From contig CAKSWQ010000022.1 in the NCBI GenBank assembly GCA_934512105.1, positions 1 through 36,645 on the forward strand: 36,645 bases of DNA. The letters are read 5' to 3'. A model generated the notes under the pieces. It saw only the letters and a list, made by a program, of their open reading frames with translations, did not search any database and was not told the DNA's origin. Source of the DNA: an uncultured Faecalibacterium sp. Lineage in GTDB: Bacteria > Bacillota > Clostridia > Oscillospirales > Ruminococcaceae. Made by a program: the position numbers and the translations under genes. Below, in pieces: positions 15,503-23,198 of this stretch (positions are counted from its first letter, which is position 1; every line of letters begins with the position of its first letter).

Positions 15503-16723
15503 TCAAAAAGTGCTTGCCATATACGAGATGTCTTCGTGATAGACACCATCGTTGGGGGATTCGCTATACGTTGCTTCCAGATATTGCAGAACGATGTCCG
15601 GGAGCTCCAGTTCCTGCAAGGAACAGAGTTCGTAGCCAACGGTGGCGCTGCTCCATGAGTTTTTGCTTTCCTTTTTGCTTCCGTCGGCATAGATCATGGT
15701 TTCTGTGATGCCATCATAATCCGTGCCGGTTGGCCAATGAAGATAAACACCTTCCAATCCGCGTAAAACCTGAGCAGGGGAGCGCCTGTACATCAATTTA
15801 TAGGTGTCGGAGGTAATATAACCTGTTGGGTTTTGCACAGATACCGTGGTGCAGCCTGCCCAGTAGCTGTAATCGACTGTTACACGGCCGTCCCATGCAG
15901 AAAAATTGACGGGAGAACCGGAACGATACCATTCCTCAATGCGGTCGAGCTCTTTCTGTTTGGTTTTTATCACGCGCAGCTCACGGGTGACATAGGGCCA
16001 GTAGCTGACGGCGTCCATGATCTCCTTGATGTTTGCACCCGCGTTCAGCACGATAGCGCCATCATCATCGATGCCATAGATCTGCGCGAGGATGTCGTCG
16101 CTGAAGCATTCACGCTCACGCAGTGAGGTTTCCTCGGTCTGCAAGGATTTGCGCATGGCGGCAATATAGTTCTCCTGCTGATGAAGGGAATCTAAGTAGA
16201 TGCCCGCTTCCATCCCGTATGCGGCACGCAGAAATGTGTCTTTGGTGAAAGAATCCGCTTCGCTAAACGAGGTAAAGATACCAAAGCTGAAATCAAGGTC
16301 GAGATAATCGACCAGATCTTCATCTTCCCAATTTTGGTAGGTCTCGGCAAGCTGAATCGCTGTTTCAAGTTCTTGCAGAACTTTGGATTTATCTTTCTCA
16401 TAAGACCGCATACATTCAGCAAGCTTCAAACGTAAAACGGGAATATCAGGATACTGCTCACAAAGTGAAAGATACGCTTGATACCGTTCATTGTAATTTT
16501 CCCGCGTATGTTCAATTGCACCAATACGCTCGAGCTCTGTCTGGAGGGTGGATTTAGTCTTTTGCACAAAAGTCTGTGTCTTGCTATCGAACTGGAAGCT
16601 GTCGTCAGGGTTGGTGGTATAAACCTCCGCATGGGCGGGAAATGCCAGCAGACTGGTGCACAACGCTGTGCTCACCAGCAGGCTGACGGCGCGCCGGGGT
16701 AAAAAAGATCGTCGCAATTTCAT
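15503..16723 (-). CDS. Secreted protein of unknown function
   Basis: A 406-residue protein that I do not recognise. It begins with a signal peptide: basic region with R4-R5-S-F-L and a second RR at 10-11, a hydrophobic core at about 13-28, and a likely cleavage after PAHA (residue 32). The RRSFL match makes Tat export possible, although a second basic pair separates it from the core. After that, about residues 50-200 look helical and TPR-like (repeated L/A/Y spacing, YQAYLSLCEQYPDIPVL), and the last ~140 residues look beta-rich with many Tyr, Trp and Ser. Base composition is clearly more AT-rich than the flanking genes, which suggests transfer or relaxed selection. ATG 16723 is chosen for CCTCCT (AGGAGG) at 16733-16738, 9 bases away. 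Confidence 0.75.
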   Translation of the reverse strand: MKLRRSFLPRRAVSLLVSTALCTSLLAFPAHAEVYTTNPDDSFQFDSKTQTFVQKTKSTLQTELERIGAIEHTRENYNERYQAYLSLCEQYPDIPVLRLKLAECMRSYEKDKSKVLQELETAIQLAETYQNWEDEDLVDYLDLDFSFGIFTSFSEADSFTKDTFLRAAYGMEAGIYLDSLHQQENYIAAMRKSLQTEETSLRERECFSDDILAQIYGIDDDGAIVLNAGANIKEIMDAVSYWPYVTRELRVIKTKQKELDRIEEWYRSGSPVNFSAWDGRVTVDYSYWAGCTTVSVQNPTGYITSDTYKLMYRRSPAQVLRGLEGVYLHWPTGTDYDGITETMIYADGSKKESKNSWSSATVGYELCSLQELELPDIVLQYLEATYSESPNDGVYHEDISYMASTF

Positions 16724-16776
16724 AACAAAAAACCTCCTGTATTCTACCTCAAAGCATGGATCTAAACCCCAAGTCA

Positions 16777-16804
16777 AGTGTATCGTACAGAAGGCTTTTT
16801 TCAA
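16777..16804 (-). promoter_or_regulatory. Putative promoter of the secreted-protein gene
   Basis: On the minus strand TTGAAA (16799-16804) and TACACT (16777-16782) are 16 bases apart. The -10 match is moderate. Confidence 0.45.
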
Positions 16805-16814
16805 TTGACAAAAC

Positions 16815-16827
16815 TGCCAAATTTTGG
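16815..16827. promoter_or_regulatory. Short perfect palindrome between degV and the secreted-protein gene
   Basis: GCCAAATTTTGGC is fully self-complementary around its central base, too tight for a hairpin but suitable for a dimeric regulator. It lies 11 bases upstream of the putative -35 of the secreted-protein gene. No regulator is assigned. Confidence 0.25.
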
Positions 16828-16837
16828 CGGGAAATAT

Positions 16838-17698
16838 TTATACGTCCAGCACCAGCTCTTTATCAAAGAACGCGATGCCGAAGGCACCGGGGCCGGTGTG
16901 GGTGCCGATGACGCAGCCGATCTGGCGCACCAGCGGTGCGTCCAGATGCAGGTTGTCCTGCAAATAGGTCAGCAGCGGCTGCAATTCCCGGGGGTTGGCG
17001 GTGTAGCCCAGCAGCGGGGTATAGCCCGGGTGGATGCCGCCCATCTCGTCGATCTTTTTGAACAGCGCCACATACACGCCGGGCAGACCGCGCGCCTTAC
17101 CGGCCAGTGCCACCTTGCCCTCTATGACGGCGAGGATGGGCTTGATGCCCAGCATACCGCCCGCCACAGCGGCAGCAGCGGACAGTCTGCCGCCCTTGCG
17201 CAGATACTTCAGATCGTCCACAGCGGCCACCAGATGCAGGTGCTGCTTGGCCTTTTCCAGATCGGCAGCGATCTGGTTGATGGTTTTACCGGCGTCCCGC
17301 AGCTGCACAGCCAGACGCACCAGCATAGACTGCCCCAGACAGACGTTCTCGGTGTTCACGAACACCACATTGTCCACGTTGGCAAGGTCGGCGGCAAGTC
17401 TGGCGCACTGGCCGGTGCCGGACAGCGCATCGGACAAAAAGATGCCCAGCACCTCGTCCCCGGCGGCAGCGGCGTCCAGATACAGCCGCTCGAACTGCTC
17501 CGGGCTGGGCTGGCTGGTGGTGGGCAGCTTGCGGCAGGCTGCCAGATGGGTATAGTATTCGCTGGGGGTCATGTCGATGCCGTCCCGCAGGACGGTGCCG
17601 TCCTCCAGCGTCACGTTCAGGGGGATCACGGTCACGCCCAGCTGCTGCGCCTCGGCGGGCAGGATGTCGGACGCGGAATCGGTGAGGATGCGGATCAT
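16838..17698 (-). CDS. DegV-family fatty-acid-binding protein
   Basis: A 286-residue DegV (EDD-fold) protein. It opens with the family signature ILTDSASDI, has PLNVTLEDG and the TSQPSPEQF segment, and the conserved DDLKYLRKGGRLS motif at about 161-173. Family members bind a fatty acid in a deep pocket; in some Gram-positives they act with the fatty-acid kinase FakA, which is not visible here. GGAGGT at 17704-17709 gives the start. It is transcribed divergently from the CPBP protease gene from a strong promoter. Confidence 0.92.
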   Translation of the reverse strand: MIRILTDSASDILPAEAQQLGVTVIPLNVTLEDGTVLRDGIDMTPSEYYTHLAACRKLPTTSQPSPEQFERLYLDAAAAGDEVLGIFLSDALSGTGQCARLAADLANVDNVVFVNTENVCLGQSMLVRLAVQLRDAGKTINQIAADLEKAKQHLHLVAAVDDLKYLRKGGRLSAAAAVAGGMLGIKPILAVIEGKVALAGKARGLPGVYVALFKKIDEMGGIHPGYTPLLGYTANPRELQPLLTYLQDNLHLDAPLVRQIGCVIGTHTGPGAFGIAFFDKELVLDV

Positions 17699-17765
17699 AA
17701 TAATACCTCCGGTCTACCGGTAAAATACAGTATACACAACACTTTTCTCAAAAAGGTTGGAAATC

Positions 17766-17795
17766 ATTATACCACCATTTAGGGCGATGTGTCAA
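17766..17795 (-). promoter_or_regulatory. Sigma-A promoter of degV
   Basis: On the minus strand a perfect TTGACA (17790-17795) and perfect TATAAT (17766-17771) with an 18-base spacer, giving a leader of about 60 bases. Confidence 0.8.
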
Positions 17796-17833
17796 TATTT
17801 TGCATAAATTTGCCGCGGCAGAACGCCGAAACC

Positions 17834-17863
17834 TTGCGCACCCGGCGGCAGATATGGTACTAT
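17834..17863 (+). promoter_or_regulatory. Putative promoter of the CPBP protease-tadA pair
   Basis: TTGCGC (17834-17839) and TACTAT (17858-17863) with an 18-base spacer, 35 bases before the ATG at 17899. Confidence 0.5.
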
Positions 17864-17898
17864 AACCGGGAACGAATCACAGCAGGAGGAGACCGACC

Positions 17899-18288
17899 AT
17901 GCACAAGCTGAACCCCCGCACCGCCGCACTGCTCTCTGCCTTTGGCTGGGCGGTGGGGTATCTGCTGGCGGGCAAGGCGCTGGCGGTGCTGCTGTCCGCA
18001 CCGTCCGGCGGCGCGGTGCGGCTTTTCCGGGTCTGCCTGCTGGCTCCGCTGGCGGAGGAAGGGGTGTTCCGGGGTGCGGTGCAGCGCCGGGCGCAGCCGC
18101 TGGGCAGGGGACAGGCCATTCTTTTGCAGGCGGTGCTGTTTGCCTTGCAGCACGGCAGCGCCGCCGCCATGGCCTATGCGCTGGTGTGCGGGCTGGGGCT
18201 GGGGTGGCTTGCCGACCGCACCGGGCATCTCTGGCCGGGGATGCTGCTGCACAGCGCAAACAACCTGCTGGTGCTGGCGATGGGATGA
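17899..18288 (+). CDS. Small CPBP (CAAX/ABI) intramembrane metalloprotease
   Basis: A 129-residue membrane protein carrying the core of the CPBP/Abi family: EExxxR at E53-E54-x3-R58 (AEEGVFRG), a first histidine at H85 (FALQHG) and a second at H118 (LHSANN). These residues form the metal site of the intramembrane glutamic or metalloprotease fold related to eukaryotic Rce1. It is short; most members have 200-300 residues, so only the catalytic core with about four helices is present. In bacteria such proteins are linked to peptide maturation, bacteriocin immunity or protein secretion, and no specific role is visible. AGGAGGAG precedes the ATG. tadA follows within 15 bases. Confidence 0.85.
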   Translation: MHKLNPRTAALLSAFGWAVGYLLAGKALAVLLSAPSGGAVRLFRVCLLAPLAEEGVFRGAVQRRAQPLGRGQAILLQAVLFALQHGSAAAMAYALVCGLGLGWLADRTGHLWPGMLLHSANNLLVLAMG

Positions 18289-18301
18289 GAGGATGGAATA
18301 C

Positions 18302-18802
18302 ATGACCGATTTTGAACTGATGGGTCTTGCGCTGGAGGAGGCCGCCAAAGCCGCCGCCTTGGGCGAGGTGCCGGTGGGCGCGGTGGTGGCGCGGCACGGC
18401 GAGGTGGTAGCCATGGCGCACAACACCCGGGAGACCGAGAAAAACGCCTTGCACCACGCGGAGCTGCTGGCTATTGATGCCGCCTGCAAGGCGCTGGGCG
18501 GCTGGCGGCTGTGGGAGTGCGAATTGTTCGTTACCCTAGAGCCCTGCCCCATGTGCGCGGGCGGCATCATCAACAGCCGTCTGCGCCGGGTGGTGTACGG
18601 CGCTGCCGATACCAAGGCCGGGTGCTGCGGCTCGGTGACCGACCTGTTCGCGCTGCCCTTCAACCACCATCCGGTGGTGGAAAAGGGGCTGCGGGAGGCC
18701 GAGGCGCAACAGCTATTGCAGGCGTTTTTTGCTTCCCTGCGGGAAAAGCGGGCGGGCAGACCCCGCTGGAAGCCCCCGGTGCTCGAAAACAGGGGAAAAT
18801 AA
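18302..18802 (+). CDS. tadA: tRNA adenosine-34 deaminase TadA
   Basis: A 166-residue deaminase that converts adenosine 34 of tRNA-Arg(ACG) to inosine. The zinc and catalytic motifs are complete: H52-A-E54 (HHAELLA) and P81-C82-P-M-C85. The neighbouring GEVPVGAVV and VVYGAADTKAG segments are also typical. ATG 18302 is preferred because GAGAGG ends 9 bases before it; an in-frame ATG at 18293 would sit on the ribosome site and add three residues. The gene follows the CPBP stop by 13 bases and is ended by a clear terminator. Confidence 0.95.
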   Translation: MTDFELMGLALEEAAKAAALGEVPVGAVVARHGEVVAMAHNTRETEKNALHHAELLAIDAACKALGGWRLWECELFVTLEPCPMCAGGIINSRLRRVVYGAADTKAGCCGSVTDLFALPFNHHPVVEKGLREAEAQQLLQAFFASLREKRAGRPRWKPPVLENRGK

Positions 18803-18812
18803 GGAAAAAATA

Positions 18813-18853
18813 GTGGGAACTGCGTAAAAAATTGCAGTGCCCACTTTCTTTTT
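18813..18853 (+). terminator. Terminator after tadA
   Basis: Stem GTGGG-A-ACTGC pairing with GCAGT-G-CCCAC, an A-rich loop, then TTTCTTTTT. It begins 11 bases after the stop. Confidence 0.88.
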
Positions 18854-19045
18854 GGGCTGGATTGTGGTATATTATTCAATGGAATCTTGTCGAAACCCAT
18901 CATAAGCACAGGCAGGCACGCCAAAGCACCGGACCTTTGCCGGACACACGAACGGAACGCTGCACTGTCTGGGGATGGGAACAGGGTTTTTCCGGCTGGG
19001 CGCACTTACGCCAAGCCGAGAATACCGAACAGGAGGGATACACTC

Positions 19046-20038
19046 TTGTACGAGGACGAGTTTGAACTGACCTTTCAGGTGCCGGAGGAAGAGAGCGCAC
19101 CGGAGCCCCTTGCCGTACCGGCTGCAAAACCGGCTGCGCCGGTGGAGCCGGTGGTGGACGAACCGACCCGCATCATGACGCTGGAAAAACCGGCAGCGCC
19201 TGCGGTGGACGAGCCCACCCGGGTGATCACGCTGGAAAAGCCCGCAGAGCCGCAGCCGCCTGCGCCAAAGCAGCCCGCAGAGCCTGTAAAGAAGCAGCCG
19301 ACTGCCGCACCTGCGGCGGCGCGCCGGGTGCTGATCTCCGGCGGCGACCGGGGCATCGGCGCTGCCGCTGCCCGCGCCTTTGCGGCAGCAGGGTATCAGG
19401 TGGCGGTGTTCTACCACCAGAACGCCGCCGCAGCCGCTGCGCTGGAGCAGCAGCTGCCCGGGTGCATCGCCATCCAGTGCGATGTAGCCAGCCGCGCCAG
19501 CTGTGAACTGGCGTTCCATGCAGTGGAGCAGGCCATGGGCAGGGTGGATGTGCTGGTGTGCAACGCCGGCATCGCGCAGCAGAAGCTGTTTACCGACATC
19601 ACCCCGGAGGAATGGCAGCGGATGCTGGACGTGAACCTGAGCGGCGCGTTCCACCTGTGCCAGCTGGCGCTGCCCGGCATGATCCGCCGCAAGCAGGGCC
19701 GCATCCTGACCGTGAGCAGTATGTGGGGCCAGACCGGCGGCAGCTGCGAGGTGCACTATTCCGCCGCAAAAGCCGGGCTCATCGGCCTGACCAAGGCACT
19801 GGCGAAGGAAGAAGGCCCCAGTGGCATCACAGTGAACTGCGTAGCGCCGGGGGTCATCGAGACCGACATGATGGCGGCATTTACCGCCGAGGACAAGGCG
19901 GCGCTGGCCGAGGAGACCCCTGTGGGAAGGCTTGGCACCCCGGAAGAAGTTGCAAAGCTGCTGGTCTTTCTGGCCGGCGAGGATGCCGGATACATCACCG
20001 GACAGGTGTTCGGGGTGAACGGCGGCCTTGTGATCTGA
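19046..20038 (+). CDS. FabG-like short-chain dehydrogenase with a repeat-bearing N-terminal tail
   Basis: A 330-residue protein in two parts. Residues 1 to about 92 are acidic and then Pro/Ala-rich, presumably disordered, and contain two tandem 14-residue repeats at 37-50 and 54-67 of the form VDEPTR-[IV]-[MI]-TLEKPA. Residues 93-330 are a normal SDR of the 3-oxoacyl-ACP reductase type: cofactor loop GGDRGIG (99-105), NAG (173-175), catalytic S225, Y238 and K242 (YSAAK), and APGVIETDM. The start is TTG at 19046, supported by AGGAGGG at 19031-19037. Another in-frame TTG at 18887 has no ribosome site. rpoD follows after 51 bases. The NADPH-dependent ketoreductase role is family knowledge; the tail has no assigned function. 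Confidence 0.85.
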   Translation: MYEDEFELTFQVPEEESAPEPLAVPAAKPAAPVEPVVDEPTRIMTLEKPAAPAVDEPTRVITLEKPAEPQPPAPKQPAEPVKKQPTAAPAAARRVLISGGDRGIGAAAARAFAAAGYQVAVFYHQNAAAAAALEQQLPGCIAIQCDVASRASCELAFHAVEQAMGRVDVLVCNAGIAQQKLFTDITPEEWQRMLDVNLSGAFHLCQLALPGMIRRKQGRILTVSSMWGQTGGSCEVHYSAAKAGLIGLTKALAKEEGPSGITVNCVAPGVIETDMMAAFTAEDKAALAEETPVGRLGTPEEVAKLLVFLAGEDAGYITGQVFGVNGGLVI

Positions 20039-20089
20039 TGCACAGGGCAATATTACAGAATTTTCCCCGGAGTGGGAAGGAGAGAAAAA

Positions 20090-21463
20090 ATGGGCATGAC
20101 TTTGAAGGAACTGTTGACTAAGGGCGAGGGCACCCTCTCTGCACAGGAGGCCAAGGCGCTGGCGGCACAATGCCGCATGGATGTAGACACCCTCTACACC
20201 CTGCTGGAAGAGCGCGGCATCAAGATCCTGGAGGAAGAGAACGAGCCGAGTCTGGACGTGGACAGCATCATTGCTGAGGTGGAGAGCGCCGAGAACAACA
20301 ACGATGACATGGGCCTTGCCGATGAGAACGAAGAGGATGCCGAGGAGAACCCGGCAGACCTGAAGGCTGCCATGGACGAACTGCTGGACGACCCGGTGAA
20401 GAACTACCTCAAGCAGATCGGTCAGATCCCGCTGCTGAGCGCCGAGCAGGAGGTGGAGCTGAGCCGCCGCATCCATGCCGGTGCCGAGGCTGCGCACATT
20501 TTGCAGGCAGACCGCCAGAAGTACGGTGCACCGGAGTACATCAAGAAGAACAGCGCCCGCTTCTCCTTTGAGGAGGACGAGAACAGCCGCAGCTACACCG
20601 AGGATCTGGACGAGGACGGCGAAAAGTCCGTCGAGGATGCCGAGGAAAAGGCAGACGAGGAAAAGGCCATGGAGGCCGTGGAGAACGGCCCCCTGAGCGA
20701 GGAGCGCCGTCAGGAGCTGCTCAAGACCCGCCGCGACGGCCTGAACGCCCGCCGCAGCCTGAGCGAGGCAAACCTGCGTCTGGTGGTGTCCATCGCCAAG
20801 AAGCACGTCGGCCATAATCTGGCCTTCCTTGACCTCATTCAGGAGGGCAACATCGGCCTCATTAAGGCCGCAGAGAAGTTCGACTGCGACCGCGGCTTCC
20901 GCTTCTCTACCTACGCCACTTGGTGGATCCGTCAGGCCATCACCCGCGCCATCGCGGATCAGGCCCGTACCATCCGCATCCCGGTACACATGGTGGAGAC
21001 CATCAACCGGATGCGTCAGGCCACCAACCAGCTGGTGTACCAGAACGGTCACGAGCCCACCCCGGAGGAGCTGGCAAAGGCCATGGACATGAGCGTGGAG
21101 CGCGTGCGCGAGATCCAGCGCATGGCACAGGAGCCGGCAAGTCTGGAAAGCCCTGTGGGTGAGGAAGAGGACTCCTCTCTGGGCGATTTCGTCGCTGACG
21201 AAAACGCTGAGGCTCCCGGCAAGGCAGCCGACCGCGCCATGGTGGCACAGCAGATCAACTTGGCGCTCAAGAGCCTGACCCCCCGCGAGGAAAAGGTCAT
21301 CCGCCTGCGCTTTGGTCTGGACGATGGCCGTCCCCGCACGCTGGAAGAGGTCGGCCGCGACTTCGGCGTCACCCGCGAGCGTGTGCGCCAGATCGAGGCC
21401 AAGGCCATCCGCAAGCTGCACAGCCGCAAGTGCCTGACCCTGCTCAACGGCCTGATCGAGTAA
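20090..21463 (+). CDS. rpoD: Primary sigma factor (sigma-70 / SigA)
   Basis: A 457-residue housekeeping sigma factor. Region 1.2 begins at [18 protein letters not shown]. An acidic non-conserved insert ([18 protein letters not shown]) lies between 1.2 and 2.1. Region 2 has [23 protein letters not shown] and [18 protein letters not shown] for -10 recognition and melting. Region 3 ([11 protein letters not shown]) and region 4 with [15 protein letters not shown] and the helix-turn-helix [18 protein letters not shown] complete it. ATG 20090 follows AAGGAGA; a GTG at 20072 would overlap that site. Promoters in this window with TTGACA/TATAAT boxes fit this factor. dnaG, the usual neighbour, is not upstream; the SDR gene is. 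Confidence 0.96.
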   Translation: MGMTLKELLTKGEGTLSAQEAKALAAQCRMDVDTLYTLLEERGIKILEEENEPSLDVDSIIAEVESAENNNDDMGLADENEEDAEENPADLKAAMDELLDDPVKNYLKQIGQIPLLSAEQEVELSRRIHAGAEAAHILQADRQKYGAPEYIKKNSARFSFEEDENSRSYTEDLDEDGEKSVEDAEEKADEEKAMEAVENGPLSEERRQELLKTRRDGLNARRSLSEANLRLVVSIAKKHVGHNLAFLDLIQEGNIGLIKAAEKFDCDRGFRFSTYATWWIRQAITRAIADQARTIRIPVHMVETINRMRQATNQLVYQNGHEPTPEELAKAMDMSVERVREIQRMAQEPASLESPVGEEEDSSLGDFVADENAEAPGKAADRAMVAQQINLALKSLTPREEKVIRLRFGLDDGRPRTLEEVGRDFGVTRERVRQIEAKAIRKLHSRKCLTLLNGLIE

Positions 21464-21473
21464 TATGAATTTT

Positions 21474-21515
21474 GGGATAGCAGAACACCCGCGTGGGTTC
21501 TGCTATCCCTTTTTT
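21474..21515 (+). terminator. Strong terminator after rpoD
   Basis: A perfect 13-bp stem GGGATAGCAGAAC/GTTCTGCTATCCC followed by six T residues. Confidence 0.93.
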
Positions 21516-21563
21516 CATGGAAGAGAAACCGCAGTTGCAGCGGTGCTGGGCCGGAGACGGTTG

Positions 21564-21755
21564 CCGAGGGATGTTCTCTTTTGACACCAAAAGAGAACCA
21601 GAAAAGTGCCAGCGATTTCGACGCGCTGGAGCCACGAAAAAGGGGCTGCTCGCCCCTTTTAACCCCAAAGAGGAGGGCTACACCGGAAAAAACTGAAGAT
21701 TCACGCCTGTTCGGCGTGAAGATCTTTTAACCGTTTTTTCCGGCTCCGCCGATTT
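21564..21755 (-). repeat. 192-bp structured repeat, copy 2 (inverted partner of 3228-3419)
   Basis: Near-identical to the reverse complement of 3228-3419. Stems visible here are TTCTCTTTTG/CAAAAGAGAA (21574-21597, ACAC loop), CCAGCG/CGCTGG, AAAAGGGGC/GCCCCTTTT and GATTCACGCC/GGCGTGAAGATC. The stretch 21516-22135 contains this element, three ~48-bp palindromes and copy D of the 128-bp element, with no credible gene. Confidence 0.85.
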
Positions 21756-21757
21756 AA

Positions 21758-21957
21758 AGCCCCTCAGTCGCTACGCGACAGCTCCCCCAAGGGGGAGCGG
21801 GCACGCCCGGAAGATTTACACTTTAGCCGGGAACTGTATCGCTATGCCAAAGGCTCCCTCCCAGAGGGAGCTGGCAAAGCCGTCAGGCTTTGACTGAGGG
21901 AGTTAAGGCGTCCCCTTGGGGGAGCTGGCATCGCGCAGCGATGACTGAGGGGGTATC
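21758..21957. repeat. Cluster of ~48-bp palindromic repeats (three copies)
   Basis: Copies at about 21761-21801 (internal hairpin GCTACGCGAC), 21850-21900 (AAAGCCGTCAGGCTTT) and 21908-21955 (CATCGCGCAGCGATG). Cores are CCCCCAAGGGGG or CTCCCAGAGGGAG. The linker between the first two resembles those in the 460, 2900, 15300 and 24900 clusters. Confidence 0.75.
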
Positions 21958-22000
21958 CCGCAGCGCCGCGCTTTCGCAGAAAGCGGTGCTGCATCTGCCA

Positions 22001-22129
22001 TTTCCCTCTACGACCCCTCCTGTGAAAAAGGGGTTCTGAAAAGCCCGCAGGCTTTTCAGAACCCCAAATTAAAAAATCTTTTTTCCGCTGAATATGCCCA
22101 GAGTGCAACGGAGGGCATTTCAAATCGTT
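22001..22129 (+). repeat. 128-bp two-hairpin intergenic element, copy D
   Basis: Flank TTTCCCTCTACGACCCC..TGTGAAAA; hairpin 1 with perfect 16-bp arms at 22030-22045 and 22050-22065 around CGCA, in a sequence (GGGGTTCTGAAAAGCC) wholly different from copies A-C; AT-rich spacer; TTTTCCGCTGAAT; hairpin 2 with ATGCCC and GGGCAT; tail TTTCAAATCGTT. The tail ends seven bases before the stop of the minus-strand mazF gene. A 60-bp direct repeat (21959-22017) precedes and overlaps it as for copy A. Confidence 0.88.
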
Positions 22130-22135
22130 ATTCCC

Positions 22136-22486
22136 TCAGTACGAGCTCAGCCCAAGGCTGACGTCCAGTGCCTGATCCACCCGCTTCTGGTCGGCGGCGG
22201 TGATCTGCCCGGCGCGCTCCCGCAGGCGGTGCTTATCCAGCGTGCGGATCTGCTCCAGCAGCACTACGCTGTCCTTGGCTAGACCGGTGTCTGCCGCACG
22301 GATGTTGATGTGGGTGGGCAGGCGGGTCTTGTCCAGCCGGGATGTAATGGCCGCTGCGATCACCGTGGGGCTGTGCCGGTTGCCGATCTCGTTCTGTACG
22401 ATCAGCACCGGGCGCACACCGCCCTGCTCCGAGCCCACCACCGGCGAAAGATCGGCGTAGAAAACTTCTCCTCTGTGTACCTCCAT
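22136..22486 (-). CDS. mazF: MazF/PemK-family mRNA endoribonuclease toxin (EndoA-like)
   Basis: A 116-residue ribonuclease very close to the Bacillus EndoA pattern: RGEVFYADLSPVVGSEQGGVRP at the N-terminus with catalytic-type R25 and T48, then LPTHI, the KDSVVLLEQIRTLDK segment and a helical C-terminus. EndoA cleaves single-stranded RNA at short U-rich sites. ATG 22486 has AGGAGG at 22495-22500; the longer upstream frame runs through acpS sequence and is not supported. The order acpS then mazF follows the Bacillus region acpS-ydcC-alr-ndoAI-ndoA, but alr and the antitoxin gene are missing, and the 140 bases between contain no antitoxin-like frame. The antitoxin may be elsewhere or absent. Confidence 0.92.
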   Translation of the reverse strand: MEVHRGEVFYADLSPVVGSEQGGVRPVLIVQNEIGNRHSPTVIAAAITSRLDKTRLPTHINIRAADTGLAKDSVVLLEQIRTLDKHRLRERAGQITAADQKRVDQALDVSLGLSSY

Positions 22487-22626
22487 GGAATCTCCCTCCT
22501 GTTTGTCTGGAGGATGTGCCCCGCTATGTGATGCGTCCGGCGCATCCTGTCTGCTCTCAGTATGCGCAGACGGGGTGCGGCTTATGCAGTGCGGGGGCGA
22601 TATTCCATTGTATGCACAAAGGGCGG

Positions 22627-23034
22627 TCAGCTTTCCTCTTCCAGCGTGCAGAAGGCCAGCGCCATGCCGCCTTCGTGGCTCAGGGAGAGCCGGGCGCGCA
22701 GCCGGTGCTGCGCTACCCATGCGGCGGTCTGCCCGCTGAACCGGTAGGCCGGGGCTCCATTTTCCTGCCGGACGGCTTCGATCTCACATAGAGAAAAAGG
22801 CTCCCGCAGGCCGGTGCCCGCTGCCTTGAGAAATGCCTCCTTGGCGGCAAAATCTGCGGCGGCGCTGGCAAGGCGGTGGGCGTTCAGCGGCGCGGGGGAG
22901 GCTTCACAAAGGCCCAGCGCCGCCTGCTCGGCCGGGCCGTACACCCGGCGCACAAAGGCCGCCGCGTGGGCAGAGGAAAGGCTTTTTTCCAGATGGGAAA
23001 GGCTGCACAGGTCGCAGCCGATGCCGTAAAGCAT
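22627..23034 (-). CDS. acpS: Holo-[acyl-carrier-protein] synthase
   Basis: A 135-residue phosphopantetheinyl transferase that loads the CoA-derived arm onto acyl carrier protein for fatty-acid synthesis. D8 in YGIGCDL and the FAAKEAFLKAAGTG segment (62-74, with K65-E66) are the magnesium and CoA-binding motifs. The usual GIGTDI is GIGCDL here. ATG 23034 is chosen because AAGGAG at 23043-23048 is properly spaced and the motif begins at residue 4; the frame extends upstream without support. It is transcribed toward mazF and divergently from ireB. Confidence 0.9.
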   Translation of the reverse strand: MLYGIGCDLCSLSHLEKSLSSAHAAAFVRRVYGPAEQAALGLCEASPAPLNAHRLASAAADFAAKEAFLKAAGTGLREPFSLCEIEAVRQENGAPAYRFSGQTAAWVAQHRLRARLSLSHEGGMALAFCTLEEES

Positions 23035-23137
23035 ACAAAGGCTCCTTTCGCGGGCAGAATGCCGCCCGGACATCGTTCATCTTGCCGGAACATTGCTGGA
23101 AATTTTGTGCAGGATGTGCAAATCCAGCGTAATTATC

Positions 23138-23166
23138 TTGAAGTTTCGGCGCATTTCGTGTACAAT
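23138..23166 (+). promoter_or_regulatory. Sigma-A promoter of ireB
   Basis: TTGAAG (23138-23143) and TACAAT (23161-23166) with the optimal 17-base spacer, 33 bases before the GTG start. Confidence 0.75.
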
Positions 23167-23198
23167 GGGGCTAGTTTCAACCGAAGGGGGTGTATTGC

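Noticed and set aside
21493..21696. A 67-codon frame in the 192-bp repeat, with a matching frame in the inverted copy near 3287-3541
   Set aside because: The shared peptide follows from the near-identity of the repeats. Copies differ in the upstream part and start codon, ribosome sites are missing, and the sequence is built of stem-loops.
22487..22720. N-terminal extension or antitoxin upstream of mazF
   Set aside because: The in-frame stretch overlaps acpS, is rich in Pro, Ala and Arg like shadow translations, and a good AGGAGG site marks the start at 22486.
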